From assembly GCA_964639245.1 (NCBI GenBank), contig CAZXCU010000006.1:124001-188000 (forward strand): a stretch of DNA of 64,000 nucleotides. Reading direction: 5' to 3'. This document shows, one piece after another, positions 41,313 to 49,387 of the stretch. Position 1 is the stretch's first letter; each line of letters starts with the position of its first letter. The notes beneath the pieces were generated by a model, which saw nothing but the letters and a program-made list of their open reading frames with translations, was not told the origin of the DNA and did no database searches. A program made the position numbers and the translations under genes. This DNA is from SB15 sp964639245 (GTDB taxonomy: Bacteria > Chloroflexota > Anaerolineae > Aggregatilineales > J027).

Positions 41313-41775
41313 CCTGCCCCTCATCCTCATCGGAACCGCGCTGGTGATTCTGGCTCTTTGGCGTGCGCCGTGGCCTGCCGATTTGCTCAAGTCGATTCCG
41401 AATTATTCGGTGTCGCACCAAGAACGGATGTTAGGGCGTGACCTGCCAGAAGGGGCAACCGAAACCCAGCGCCCCGATGGCTACTCGCTTTTCCGTATTT
41501 TTGATGGGCTGGTGTATTTTGCACTGGCGCAAGTGGTGATGGCGACAGCCCTTTTTCTCTGGACGGGGCAGCGATTTTTGCTCCTGCTGGTGATGGTCGC
41601 GGGGCTGTACGGCGCACTTTACAGTATTACTTTAGGGCTGGTGATTGGCCCTCAAATGGCGTATGTGGGGTTTAGTGGTATTTTTTTTGCTGCACTTTTA
41701 AGCTGGATGACAGGGGAAAACAATGGAACACATTCTGTTTCGACACAAAGAGATTCCCAACATACGGGAATTTGA
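41299..41775 (+). CDS. Unknown four-helix membrane protein embedded between nuoE and nuoF
   Basis: A 158-aa protein with four predicted transmembrane helices (about 6-22, 65-88, 93-116 and 119-137) and a soluble segment between helices 1 and 2. I do not recognise a family. From the GTG at 41299 it overlaps the nuoE end by 14 bp and the nuoF start by 53 bp, so it is within the operon and translationally coupled. A TTG at 41272 is an alternative start. NuoE and NuoF are matrix-side soluble subunits, so a membrane protein here is unexpected; it may be an assembly or accessory factor. Confidence 0.7.
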   Translation: MRTGSLPLILIGTALVILALWRAPWPADLLKSIPNYSVSHQERMLGRDLPEGATETQRPDGYSLFRIFDGLVYFALAQVVMATALFLWTGQRFLLLLVMVAGLYGALYSITLGLVIGPQMAYVGFSGIFFAALLSWMTGENNGTHSVSTQRDSQHTGI

Positions 41776-43009
41776 TGTTTACCTCCAAAACGGCGGCTAC
41801 GACGGTCTGAAAAAAGCGGTGGGGATGAGTTCGGATGAAGTCATCCAACTGGTGAAAGATTCGGGCTTGCGCGGACGTGGGGGCGCGGGTTTTTCGACGG
41901 GGACAAAATGGAGCTTCATTCCTAAAGACTATCCAACCAAGTATGTGGTGGTCAACGCGGACGAAAGCGAACCCGGCACGTTTAAAGACCGTGAGTTGAT
42001 GGAATTCAACCCGCATCAGGTCATCGAAGGTGCGATGATTGCGGCGTATGCCATCAAAGCCAAAGCCGTTTATTTGTATCTGCGTGGCGAATTCTGGGAT
42101 ATTGCCGCCGAACTGGATCAATGTATTGAACAAGCCCGTGAACAAGGCTTGATTGGCGAAAATATTTTAGGGTCGGGGTGGTCGTGCGAATGTTATACCC
42201 ATCTCGGCGCGGGGGCATATATCTGCGGGGAAGAAACCGCCCTGCTCAACAGTTTGCAAGGGCTGATTGGTCAACCACGTGTCCGTCCGCCTTTTCCAGC
42301 GCAGGTTGGCGGTGGGCTGTATTATGAACCAACCGTGGTCAACAATGTCGAAACGCTGGCGAATGTGCCTTGGATTATGCGAAATGGCGCAGATGCCTAT
42401 AAAAAATTCGGTACAGAAAAAAGCCCCGGCACCAAAGTTTTTTGTGTGAGTGGGCATGTCAATAACCCCGGCAATTACGAACTGCCCTTGGGCATTACCT
42501 TCCGCCAACTGCTCGAAACGGCGGGTGGAATGCGCGGCGGTAAAAAATGCAAGGCGATTTTGCCCTCCGGTGCCTCCGGGCCGGTGGTGCCTGCGACGGA
42601 CAAAGTGCTGGATACCCCCCTCACCTATGAAGATGTCGCTGCAATTGACACTGTGTTGGGTTCTGCCTCCGTGATTGTGATGGACGAAGACACTGACATG
42701 GTGTGGGCTGCCTTCAAAATGGCACGGTTCTTCAAACATGAAAGCTGCGGGAAATGCACCCCCTGCCGTGAAGGAACGTACTGGCTGTACAAGGTCATCC
42801 AAGACTTGATGAAAGGCAAAGCCACCCTCAAGGACATTGACTTGCTTTCTGATGTGGCAGCAAATATTCAAGGTGTTACAATTTGTGCGCTGGGTGATTT
42901 TGCAGCGAATCCTGTTCTAGCAACCATCAAACATTTCCGTTCGGAATATGAAGCATATGTCAAAAGAGGCGCACAAAAACCCGCCAAAGTTGCCAGTGCT
43001 GCCGATTAA
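41723..43009 (+). CDS. nuoF: NADH-quinone oxidoreductase subunit F
   Basis: A 428-aa flavoprotein that oxidises NADH using FMN and cluster N3. The FMN/NADH glycine-rich segment is GLRGRGGAGFSTGTKW (about 52-67); the 4Fe-4S ligands are Cys342, Cys345 and Cys348 in SCGKCTPCREG, plus Cys388. The ATG has AGGGGA upstream. It overlaps the preceding small gene by 53 bp. Confidence 0.98.
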   Translation: MEHILFRHKEIPNIREFDVYLQNGGYDGLKKAVGMSSDEVIQLVKDSGLRGRGGAGFSTGTKWSFIPKDYPTKYVVVNADESEPGTFKDRELMEFNPHQVIEGAMIAAYAIKAKAVYLYLRGEFWDIAAELDQCIEQAREQGLIGENILGSGWSCECYTHLGAGAYICGEETALLNSLQGLIGQPRVRPPFPAQVGGGLYYEPTVVNNVETLANVPWIMRNGADAYKKFGTEKSPGTKVFCVSGHVNNPGNYELPLGITFRQLLETAGGMRGGKKCKAILPSGASGPVVPATDKVLDTPLTYEDVAAIDTVLGSASVIVMDEDTDMVWAAFKMARFFKHESCGKCTPCREGTYWLYKVIQDLMKGKATLKDIDLLSDVAANIQGVTICALGDFAANPVLATIKHFRSEYEAYVKRGAQKPAKVASAAD

Positions 43010-43011
43010 AA

Positions 43012-43293
43012 ATGATGTCTGACAGACTGTATGCGCTGGAGGCCGCCATTGAACGTGACCCGAACACCCCTGTTCATTATTTGCTGCGCGGTGAATTCTG
43101 GGTAGAACAAGGGGACTTCCAGCAGGCACAGGCCGATTTTATTAAAGTATGCGACCTTGTGGCGCAAATGATCGACACGAGCGACTGGGGATATATCTAC
43201 CAGTCGTATCTTGACCGGGCAGAGCAGCAGCTTACCGCGCTCGCCCAATCATCCCGTAAAACCAAATTAGGATTGGTTGATGATGCCAGTTGA
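43012..43293 (+). CDS. Small TPR-like protein embedded between nuoF and nuoG
   Basis: A 93-aa soluble helical protein with a TPR-like signature (ERDPNTPVHYLLRGEFWVEQGDFQQAQADFIKVCDL). It starts 2 nt after the nuoF stop (two adjacent ATGs) and overlaps nuoG by 14 bp, so it is co-translated with the NADH-dehydrogenase module subunits. TPR proteins often act as chaperones or assembly factors; such a role here is inferred from position. Confidence 0.75.
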   Translation: MMSDRLYALEAAIERDPNTPVHYLLRGEFWVEQGDFQQAQADFIKVCDLVAQMIDTSDWGYIYQSYLDRAEQQLTALAQSSRKTKLGLVDDAS

Positions 43294-45769
43294 AAACGTC
43301 ACTATCTTTATCGATGGTCAACCCTATCAAGTCCCTAAGGGGATGAATCTCGTGGATGCTGCGAAGTTTTATGCAGCCAACGACATTCCCGTTTTTTGTT
43401 ATCACCCCAAAATGAGTCCGGTGGGCATGTGCCGCATGTGTTTGGTGGAACTTGGCAGCGCGATTGACCGCCAGACCAATGACATCAAATATGATGAAAA
43501 TGGCACTCCGGCGGTGGCGTGGTTTCCCAAATTGCAAACTGCCTGTACCACCACCGTGACTAATGGCATGGCAATTCGGACAAATACCGCTAAAGTCACC
43601 GATGCGCGGGATGATGTCATCGAATTTTTGCTGACCAGCCACCCATTGGACTGTCCGATTTGCGACAAAGGCGGTGAATGTCCCCTGCAAAACCTGACCT
43701 TGCGGCATGGCGAGGGGGTTTCGCGGTTTAATTTTGAAAATAAGATGGACTTGGAAAAACACGTTCCCTTAGGCGAACTGATTTTCCTTGACCGTGAACG
43801 CTGCATTCAATGTGCGCGGTGTACCCGCTTCTGTGATGAAGTTGTGGGCGACCCGGTGTTAGGCTTCCATGAACGCGGGCGTAGTTTACAGATTGTGACG
43901 CTTTCCAATCCTCCCTTCGATACTTATTTTAGCGGCAATACCACCGATATTTGTCCGGTAGGGGCGCTGACTAGTGCGGATTTCCGCTTTGGAGCGCGGC
44001 CTTGGGAATTAAACGAAGTGCCGAGCCTTGACCCCTACGGGCCAGAAGGGGCGAATATCAGTCTCAGCACCCGCCTTGACCGCGATTCCGGTGGGATTAC
44101 GATTATCAAACGGGTGATGCCGCGTCAGAATGAATATGTGAACGAAATCTGGATTTCGGACAAAACCCGTTTCGGACATCATCACAGCCGCGCTGACCAT
44201 CGCTTGAAAACGCCGATGGTACGCCGTGAGGATGGTACATTGGAGCAGGTGTCATGGAATGAAGCCCTCAACACCATTGCCGAAGTTCTCAAAGCGGCGG
44301 ATGGTAATGTGGGTGCGGTAGCAGGCCCAATGCTTTCCAATGAAGATTTGTGGGAACTGCGTCAATTGGTGCAGCTTGCGGGCGGTAATAAATTGGGGGT
44401 GTGGCCTGCGACGATGACGGGCGCAGAAGCTGTTGCCCAAGCAGGGGTGGGTGTTGGGACGAATTTTAAGGATATGGGCAAAGGCACAACCATTATCGTC
44501 GCCGCCTCCGACCTTGAAGAAGAAGCGCCCATCTGGTTCTTGCGGGTTAAACAGGCACGGGACAGAGGCGCAAAAATTATCCTGCTGAACGCCCGCCCCA
44601 CCAAATTAGACCGTTACGCCGCGTGTGTGCTGCGTCATCAGTATGATAACGTGGTCGCGCTGGTCAATGGATTGCATGACACCGCCACCCACAGCGAAAA
44701 TCCGGGTTGGGGTCAAGCCTATAGCATGATTACCGGCGCGGAAAATGTGGTGATGCTGGTTGGGCATGAAGGCTTGAACCTGACTCAACAGGGCGAATTG
44801 ATGCAAGCCGCCGCCAATTTGCTGATTGCTACCGGACACGTTGGCAAACCCAACAATGGGCTGATCCCGGTGTGGCCCGGTGCAAATACACAGGGTGCGC
44901 TGGATATGGGCTTCCGTGCGGAAGACACTGCCGATGCACTCGCCCAAAAAGTGGTGATTCTGGCCGGGGCAAATCCCGCCGATGCTGCCTCCCAAGCGCA
45001 ACTTCAAAATGCCAAGTTTGTCGTGGCGCTTTCCCTGTTTGAAACCGAAGCTACCCGCGCCGCCCATGTGGTGCTGCCGCGCCAGAGTGTGCCGGAACGG
45101 GATGGCACATTCACCAGTGGGGAACGACGGGTGCAGCGTTTTTATACCGCACAGGGTTTACTCAGTGATACGCGGGCGGACTGGAAAATTTTTGCTCAAA
45201 TTGCCAATTTGATTGACCCTAGCGTAAAGGTTAAACTTTCGGCGGGGGCGGTCATGACGGAAATTACCAAAAACGTGCCGCGTTACGCCGAAATGTCCTA
45301 CAAAAATCTGGCAAAAGTGGAACGCCAATTCCCGGATGTCGGTGGTGACGATTTGTACTATGGCGGAACGGCCTATGGCAACACGGGCGGTTTAGGGTTA
45401 CAGTGGGCAACCGAGGCCGAAACGGGCGGGAATGTCAGTGTGAAACCTGTTGCGCCTTCGAGCAGGGCTTGGGGGGATGGCCTCAAACTGGTGCCGATTC
45501 GCCGTTTGTATGACCGCAGCCCGGAATTTCTTGCCAGTGCGATGATGCACCAGCGCATCCCGCAGCCTTACGCTGAACTCAACCGCGCTGATGCAGAACG
45601 CCTGAACATCAATAATGGAGACAGCATCACCTTAACTTTTGGTGAACAGCAGGTCACGGTCATGGCTAAAGTGGACGGAAAAGCGCCGGAAGGTGTTATT
45701 CTTGTCCCGATGAACGTAACGGATACACCTATTCCAACCGCGCCAACGGCTGTGGTGGTAGCAAAGTAG
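43280..45769 (+). CDS. nuoG: NADH-quinone oxidoreductase subunit G
   Basis: An 829-aa Fe-S subunit. The N-terminal ferredoxin-like domain binds a 2Fe-2S cluster (FCYHPKMSPVGMCRMCLVEL). A His-Cys 4Fe-4S site follows (HPLDCPICDKGGECPLQNL), and another 4Fe-4S site at CIQCARCTRFC. The remainder is a molybdopterin-oxidoreductase fold with a C-terminal dinucleotide-binding domain (from about 730), as in other complex I 75-kDa subunits. The start is probably the ATG at 43280, after AGGA, inside the end of the TPR gene. Confidence 0.97.
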   Translation: MMPVENVTIFIDGQPYQVPKGMNLVDAAKFYAANDIPVFCYHPKMSPVGMCRMCLVELGSAIDRQTNDIKYDENGTPAVAWFPKLQTACTTTVTNGMAIRTNTAKVTDARDDVIEFLLTSHPLDCPICDKGGECPLQNLTLRHGEGVSRFNFENKMDLEKHVPLGELIFLDRERCIQCARCTRFCDEVVGDPVLGFHERGRSLQIVTLSNPPFDTYFSGNTTDICPVGALTSADFRFGARPWELNEVPSLDPYGPEGANISLSTRLDRDSGGITIIKRVMPRQNEYVNEIWISDKTRFGHHHSRADHRLKTPMVRREDGTLEQVSWNEALNTIAEVLKAADGNVGAVAGPMLSNEDLWELRQLVQLAGGNKLGVWPATMTGAEAVAQAGVGVGTNFKDMGKGTTIIVAASDLEEEAPIWFLRVKQARDRGAKIILLNARPTKLDRYAACVLRHQYDNVVALVNGLHDTATHSENPGWGQAYSMITGAENVVMLVGHEGLNLTQQGELMQAAANLLIATGHVGKPNNGLIPVWPGANTQGALDMGFRAEDTADALAQKVVILAGANPADAASQAQLQNAKFVVALSLFETEATRAAHVVLPRQSVPERDGTFTSGERRVQRFYTAQGLLSDTRADWKIFAQIANLIDPSVKVKLSAGAVMTEITKNVPRYAEMSYKNLAKVERQFPDVGGDDLYYGGTAYGNTGGLGLQWATEAETGGNVSVKPVAPSSRAWGDGLKLVPIRRLYDRSPEFLASAMMHQRIPQPYAELNRADAERLNINNGDSITLTFGEQQVTVMAKVDGKAPEGVILVPMNVTDTPIPTAPTAVVVAK

Positions 45770-45776
45770 GTCAATA

Positions 45777-47168
45777 ATGGACGATATTCTCAATTTTCTT
45801 CAGGAACTGTTTATCACAGGGCCTGACGCTGGCAAAATTGTCGAGTGTGCAGACAACACCACCTGTGTAGCCGCGCATTCAGTAGTCAGTTCGCTGCTGG
45901 TGTTTTTTGTGCTGCTGACTGGTTTTGCCTATACCACCGTTTTAGAACGGCGGTTGATTGCATGGCTGCAATCGCGCATTGGGCCAAACCGCGCCGGGCC
46001 TTTGGGATTGCTGCAACCGGTTGCTGACGGGCTAAAACTCATCTTCAAACAGGACGTAACCCCCTACAATGCAGACCGTGTGGTCTACTGGATTGCGCCT
46101 GTGATTAAAGTCATTCCGGCGTTAATTGTGCTGTCGGTGGTGCCACTTGGCCCGCCCGTGCTAATTCCTTGGATTGATGGCGACTGGTATCGGGTCAATC
46201 AAGGCCTGATTGATGTGAATGTCGGTGTGTTGTGGATTACTGCTATCACCAGTATTTCCGTGTACGGGATTACGATGGCTGGGTGGTCAAGCGCCAACAA
46301 ATATTCCATGCTAGGGTCGCTGCGTTCAGCCGCTTCAATGATTAGCTACGAACTCAGTTTGGGGGCATCGTTTGTTGTGCCAGCCATGATTGCGGGTTCG
46401 TTGAGCGTGGTGGACATCGTTGACTCCCAAGCCGGCAACCTGATTTTTAACTGGAATATTTTCCGTAATCCGCTTGCCGCTGTGATTATGCTGATCGCGC
46501 TGATTGCGGAAATCAACCGTGCGCCTTTTGACCTGCCGGAAGCGGAGCAGGAATTGGTCGCCGGACATATGACCGAATATAGCGGGATGAAATTCGCTCT
46601 GTTTTTCATGGCAGAATACATCAATATGATCGGGATTAGTGTCATTTTCTCCAGCATGTTCTTGGGCGGGTATCACTTCATTCTGGCTGACCAAGTGCCG
46701 ATTTTAGGGCCACTCTGGTTAACCCTGAAAGTGATTGCGCTGCTCAGTTTTATGATCTGGCTGCGGGCAACGCTGCCCCGTGTCCGTTACGACACGCTCA
46801 TGGCACTCGGTTGGAAAATCATGCTGCCTCTGTCGCTGGTCGCCATCGCCTGGACAGCCGTGACGATTGTGATTGTCGAAGAATATGGCAGCAGCACCGT
46901 GTATGGCATCGCTGCCGCTATCCTGTTCGTGTTGATGGCAATTGGGGCGCTGGTGTTCGGACGCGAATCGCAGGAAGAATCGCGGGTGCTGATGGGCGAT
47001 AGTAAAGATGAAGTCATTGATTTAACAGACCGCAGTATCGGGGTGTTCGCGCTACAACTGATCGGCAGTTTGATCGCTGCCCCCTTCCTGCTGTTTAGAT
47101 ACACGGTAGAAGTCGTCTCGAATATCGCTAGTGGATTGCGTGGGAATGAGGAGAAGGCCGCAAAATGA
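45777..47168 (+). CDS. nuoH: NADH-quinone oxidoreductase subunit H, C-terminally extended
   Basis: A 463-aa membrane subunit that links the peripheral arm to the pumps and lines the quinone tunnel. Conserved segments are RIGPNRAGPLGLLQPVADGLKL, AEINRAPFDLPEAEQELVAG and RATLPRVRYDTLM. It is about 120 residues longer than the common 330-350 aa form; the extension follows the last conserved helix and adds a hydrophobic segment, an acidic loop (DSKDEVIDLTD) and a further amphipathic or membrane helix. Confidence 0.97.
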   Translation: MDDILNFLQELFITGPDAGKIVECADNTTCVAAHSVVSSLLVFFVLLTGFAYTTVLERRLIAWLQSRIGPNRAGPLGLLQPVADGLKLIFKQDVTPYNADRVVYWIAPVIKVIPALIVLSVVPLGPPVLIPWIDGDWYRVNQGLIDVNVGVLWITAITSISVYGITMAGWSSANKYSMLGSLRSAASMISYELSLGASFVVPAMIAGSLSVVDIVDSQAGNLIFNWNIFRNPLAAVIMLIALIAEINRAPFDLPEAEQELVAGHMTEYSGMKFALFFMAEYINMIGISVIFSSMFLGGYHFILADQVPILGPLWLTLKVIALLSFMIWLRATLPRVRYDTLMALGWKIMLPLSLVAIAWTAVTIVIVEEYGSSTVYGIAAAILFVLMAIGALVFGRESQEESRVLMGDSKDEVIDLTDRSIGVFALQLIGSLIAAPFLLFRYTVEVVSNIASGLRGNEEKAAK

Positions 47169-47659
47169 GTTTTCTAAAAGGATTAGGAACGGTTGGCAAA
47201 CACCTGTTCCAAGAGAAAGTGACCGTATCCTACCCGGAAGTTGAACGTCCGGTGCGCGAACGCTTTAAGGGTAAACATGCCCTTAAACGCTACGACAATG
47301 GCTTGGAAAAATGTATTGGCTGTGCCTTGTGTGCGGCAGCCTGCCCCGCCGATGCCATCTGGGTCGAAGCGGCGGAAAACACCGATGACGAACGCTACAG
47401 CCCCGGCGAACGATATGCCAAAACCTATGAAATTAACATGCTGCGCTGCATTTTCTGTGGCTACTGCGAAGATGCCTGCCCTACCGAAGCGATTGTGTTG
47501 GAGCATGAATATCGGCTGGCCTTCACAGACCGCCGCGACACGATTTATACCAAAGACATGCTGATTGACGCTGCGCCGGAAGGCACAGCGGGTTCGCCCC
47601 AGCAAGTCGAACCGGGCAGCTTTGACCGTTCGATTCCTGATATGGAAAATCCGAAGTAA
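47165..47659 (+). CDS. nuoI: NADH-quinone oxidoreductase subunit I
   Basis: A 164-aa subunit with two 4Fe-4S clusters, N6a and N6b. The ligand sets are Cys50/53/56 with Cys60, and Cys95/98/101 with Cys105 (CIGCALCAAACP and CIFCGYCEDACP). The ATG overlaps the nuoH stop by 4 bp. A strong terminator hairpin follows at 47682-47711. Confidence 0.97.
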   Translation: MSFLKGLGTVGKHLFQEKVTVSYPEVERPVRERFKGKHALKRYDNGLEKCIGCALCAAACPADAIWVEAAENTDDERYSPGERYAKTYEINMLRCIFCGYCEDACPTEAIVLEHEYRLAFTDRRDTIYTKDMLIDAAPEGTAGSPQQVEPGSFDRSIPDMENPK

Positions 47660-47681
47660 CGCAGTTTGTAGTGAACCGACG

Positions 47682-47711
47682 AAAAGCGGGATGAAAATTC
47701 CGCTTTTTTTT
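47682..47711 (+). terminator. Terminator hairpin between nuoI and nuoJ
   Basis: AAAAGCGG (47682-47689) pairs with CCGCTTTT (47700-47707), extendable inward by one or two weaker pairs, and runs into eight T's (47704-47711). It lies 22 bp after nuoI and 57 bp before nuoJ, so it should lower or stop transcription into the membrane-arm genes unless these have their own promoter. Confidence 0.88.
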
Positions 47712-47768
47712 GGATGTTGCCAAGATTTGAGATAAACTGCACAAGTTGAAAAACGGTAGATAGATTGT

Positions 47769-49058
47769 ATGGAAACCAATATTGAGCTAATCCTTTTTCT
47801 CATCATCGGCGGGATAGCGATTGCCTCGGCTGCCATGATGTTGATGAGTGAAAACGCCGTTCATAGTGCGCTGTTTTTGATTATCAATTTCGCGTGTGTC
47901 GCCTTTTTGTACCTGATGCTGAACGCGGCATTTCTGGCGATGGTACAAATCACGGTCTACGCGGGCGCTATCATGGTGTTGTTCATGTTTGTCATCATGC
48001 TCTTGGGGGCGGAACGCTTGCAAGACGAGTCGATTCCGCGTTTTCCGTGGCTGCCCCGTGCGGCGGTGGGCTTAACGGCGGTGTTCCTTGTGCTGGCGGG
48101 TTATTTCATCATCGAGTCCGAAATCTCCAGTACGGAACCCGAACCCCTGCATCCGGCGGTACAGGTAATTAACAGTGTGCCGGATTTCGAGAGCGTCGAT
48201 ATTTACCTCAATGATGAACTCGTTGCTGAGGAAGTTGAATATCACCAAGCATCAGAATTTGTCGAGGTGCCAGCAGGGGACTATACCGTCACCTTTAAGG
48301 GACATCTCGAAGATGCAGAAGCGGTGGAGGGCTTGCCGATTGAGGTGATTGGCGGGGAAGGGGCGCTCCTGACTCTGGAAGAAAATCAGACCATTTCCCT
48401 CGTGTTTGTTCCCACTGAAGAAGGTGTTTTTGACCTGCTGCCCGTCGAAAAAGACCTCGACACGGTAGAGCATAAATTCCAGACCAATATTCAGGTGGTT
48501 CATGCGGCTCCCGGTTATGGCGCGGTGGCTTTCGCGGACATTACCCAGCACGACGAAACCCCGCGTGAATTGGTGGAAAATTTGAGCTTTGGCGAAACCG
48601 CAGAAACAATTGTTCTGCGTGGAGGCACCCATCAATTCGGGGTGTATGAAGCGGGGGTGATCGCTGAGGTGGTTGCCAATGCCCAGAGTGGTGAAAAAAT
48701 CACGCTTACGGATGTTGAAGCACTGCACCGTTTGGAAGAAAAAGAATACGCGGGCAATACCACTACCCTGTATATCATTACCCCACCCCGTGTGCGTACC
48801 GTTGAGGGACAAGCGCCGGATGTGTTGCCTTTTGTCAATGAAAATCGGCCTGCTTTTGGCGGCCCGACCAGTGTCGGCATGGAATTGTATACAACCTACA
48901 TGCTGCCCTTCCAAGTGATCGCGCTGCTGCTGCTGGTGGCGATGATTGGCGCAATTGTGCTGACCCGTGACGCGATTACCCCGCCCAAAAAGCGCTTTGA
49001 ACGTCGTTTGGCGAACACCGCTGCCACGCCGATTGTTGGTGAAAGTTCACAGGATTAA
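47769..49058 (+). CDS. nuoJ: NuoJ subunit with two DUF4397-like domains inserted before the last helix
   Basis: A 429-aa NADH-quinone oxidoreductase subunit J, against about 170 aa usually. Residues 1-115 give helices 1-4, including the conserved helix 3 segment (AAFLAMVQITVYAGAIMVLFMFVIMLLG); helix 5 is at about 379-399 (YMLPFQVIALLLLVAMIGAIVLTR). Between them lies an insertion of about 250 residues with two repeats of DUF4397 type: 130-225 (VQVINSVPDFESVDIYLND... VEVPAGDYTVTF) and 240-338 (IQVVHAAPGYGAVAFADI... LRGGTHQFGVYEAG). By the known topology of NuoJ, the helix 4-5 loop faces outside, fitting the extracellular habit of DUF4397. No stop or frameshift interrupts the frame. The role of the domain is unknown. 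Confidence 0.93.
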   Translation: METNIELILFLIIGGIAIASAAMMLMSENAVHSALFLIINFACVAFLYLMLNAAFLAMVQITVYAGAIMVLFMFVIMLLGAERLQDESIPRFPWLPRAAVGLTAVFLVLAGYFIIESEISSTEPEPLHPAVQVINSVPDFESVDIYLNDELVAEEVEYHQASEFVEVPAGDYTVTFKGHLEDAEAVEGLPIEVIGGEGALLTLEENQTISLVFVPTEEGVFDLLPVEKDLDTVEHKFQTNIQVVHAAPGYGAVAFADITQHDETPRELVENLSFGETAETIVLRGGTHQFGVYEAGVIAEVVANAQSGEKITLTDVEALHRLEEKEYAGNTTTLYIITPPRVRTVEGQAPDVLPFVNENRPAFGGPTSVGMELYTTYMLPFQVIALLLLVAMIGAIVLTRDAITPPKKRFERRLANTAATPIVGESSQD

Positions 49059-49063
49059 ACATC

Positions 49064-49381
49064 ATGCTAGAATCCTCGCCTGTAGCGATTGAACTGTATG
49101 TTTTGTTAAGCGCGGTGCTGTTCGTGATGGGAACACTCGGTGTTCTGCTGCGCCGCAACGCAATTTTGATTTTCATGTCAGTGGAATTGATGCTCAACTC
49201 CGCGAATCTGGCGCTGGTGGCGTTTGCCCGCCAGTGGAACACCGTCGACGGGCATTTGATGGTATTTTTTGTCATGACAGTGGCGGCTGCCGAAGTTGCG
49301 GTGGGCTTGGCGCTGATTGTGGCAATTTACCGCACGAAGAAAAGCATCAGTATTGACGACCTGCATAAATTTGAGGGCTAG
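49064..49381 (+). CDS. nuoK: NADH-quinone oxidoreductase subunit K
   Basis: A 105-aa, three-helix proton-channel subunit. The conserved glutamates of helices 2 and 3 are in FMSVELMLNSANLAL and TVAAAEVAVGLALIVAIYR. It has the usual NuoK length. It starts 5 nt after nuoJ and ends 6 nt before nuoL. Confidence 0.97.
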   Translation: MLESSPVAIELYVLLSAVLFVMGTLGVLLRRNAILIFMSVELMLNSANLALVAFARQWNTVDGHLMVFFVMTVAAAEVAVGLALIVAIYRTKKSISIDDLHKFEG

Positions 49382-49387
49382 GTTCGT

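Noticed and set aside
42167..42871. 234-aa open frame on the minus strand inside nuoF
   Set aside because: An antisense shadow of a highly conserved gene, with an odd composition rich in His, Gln and Phe.
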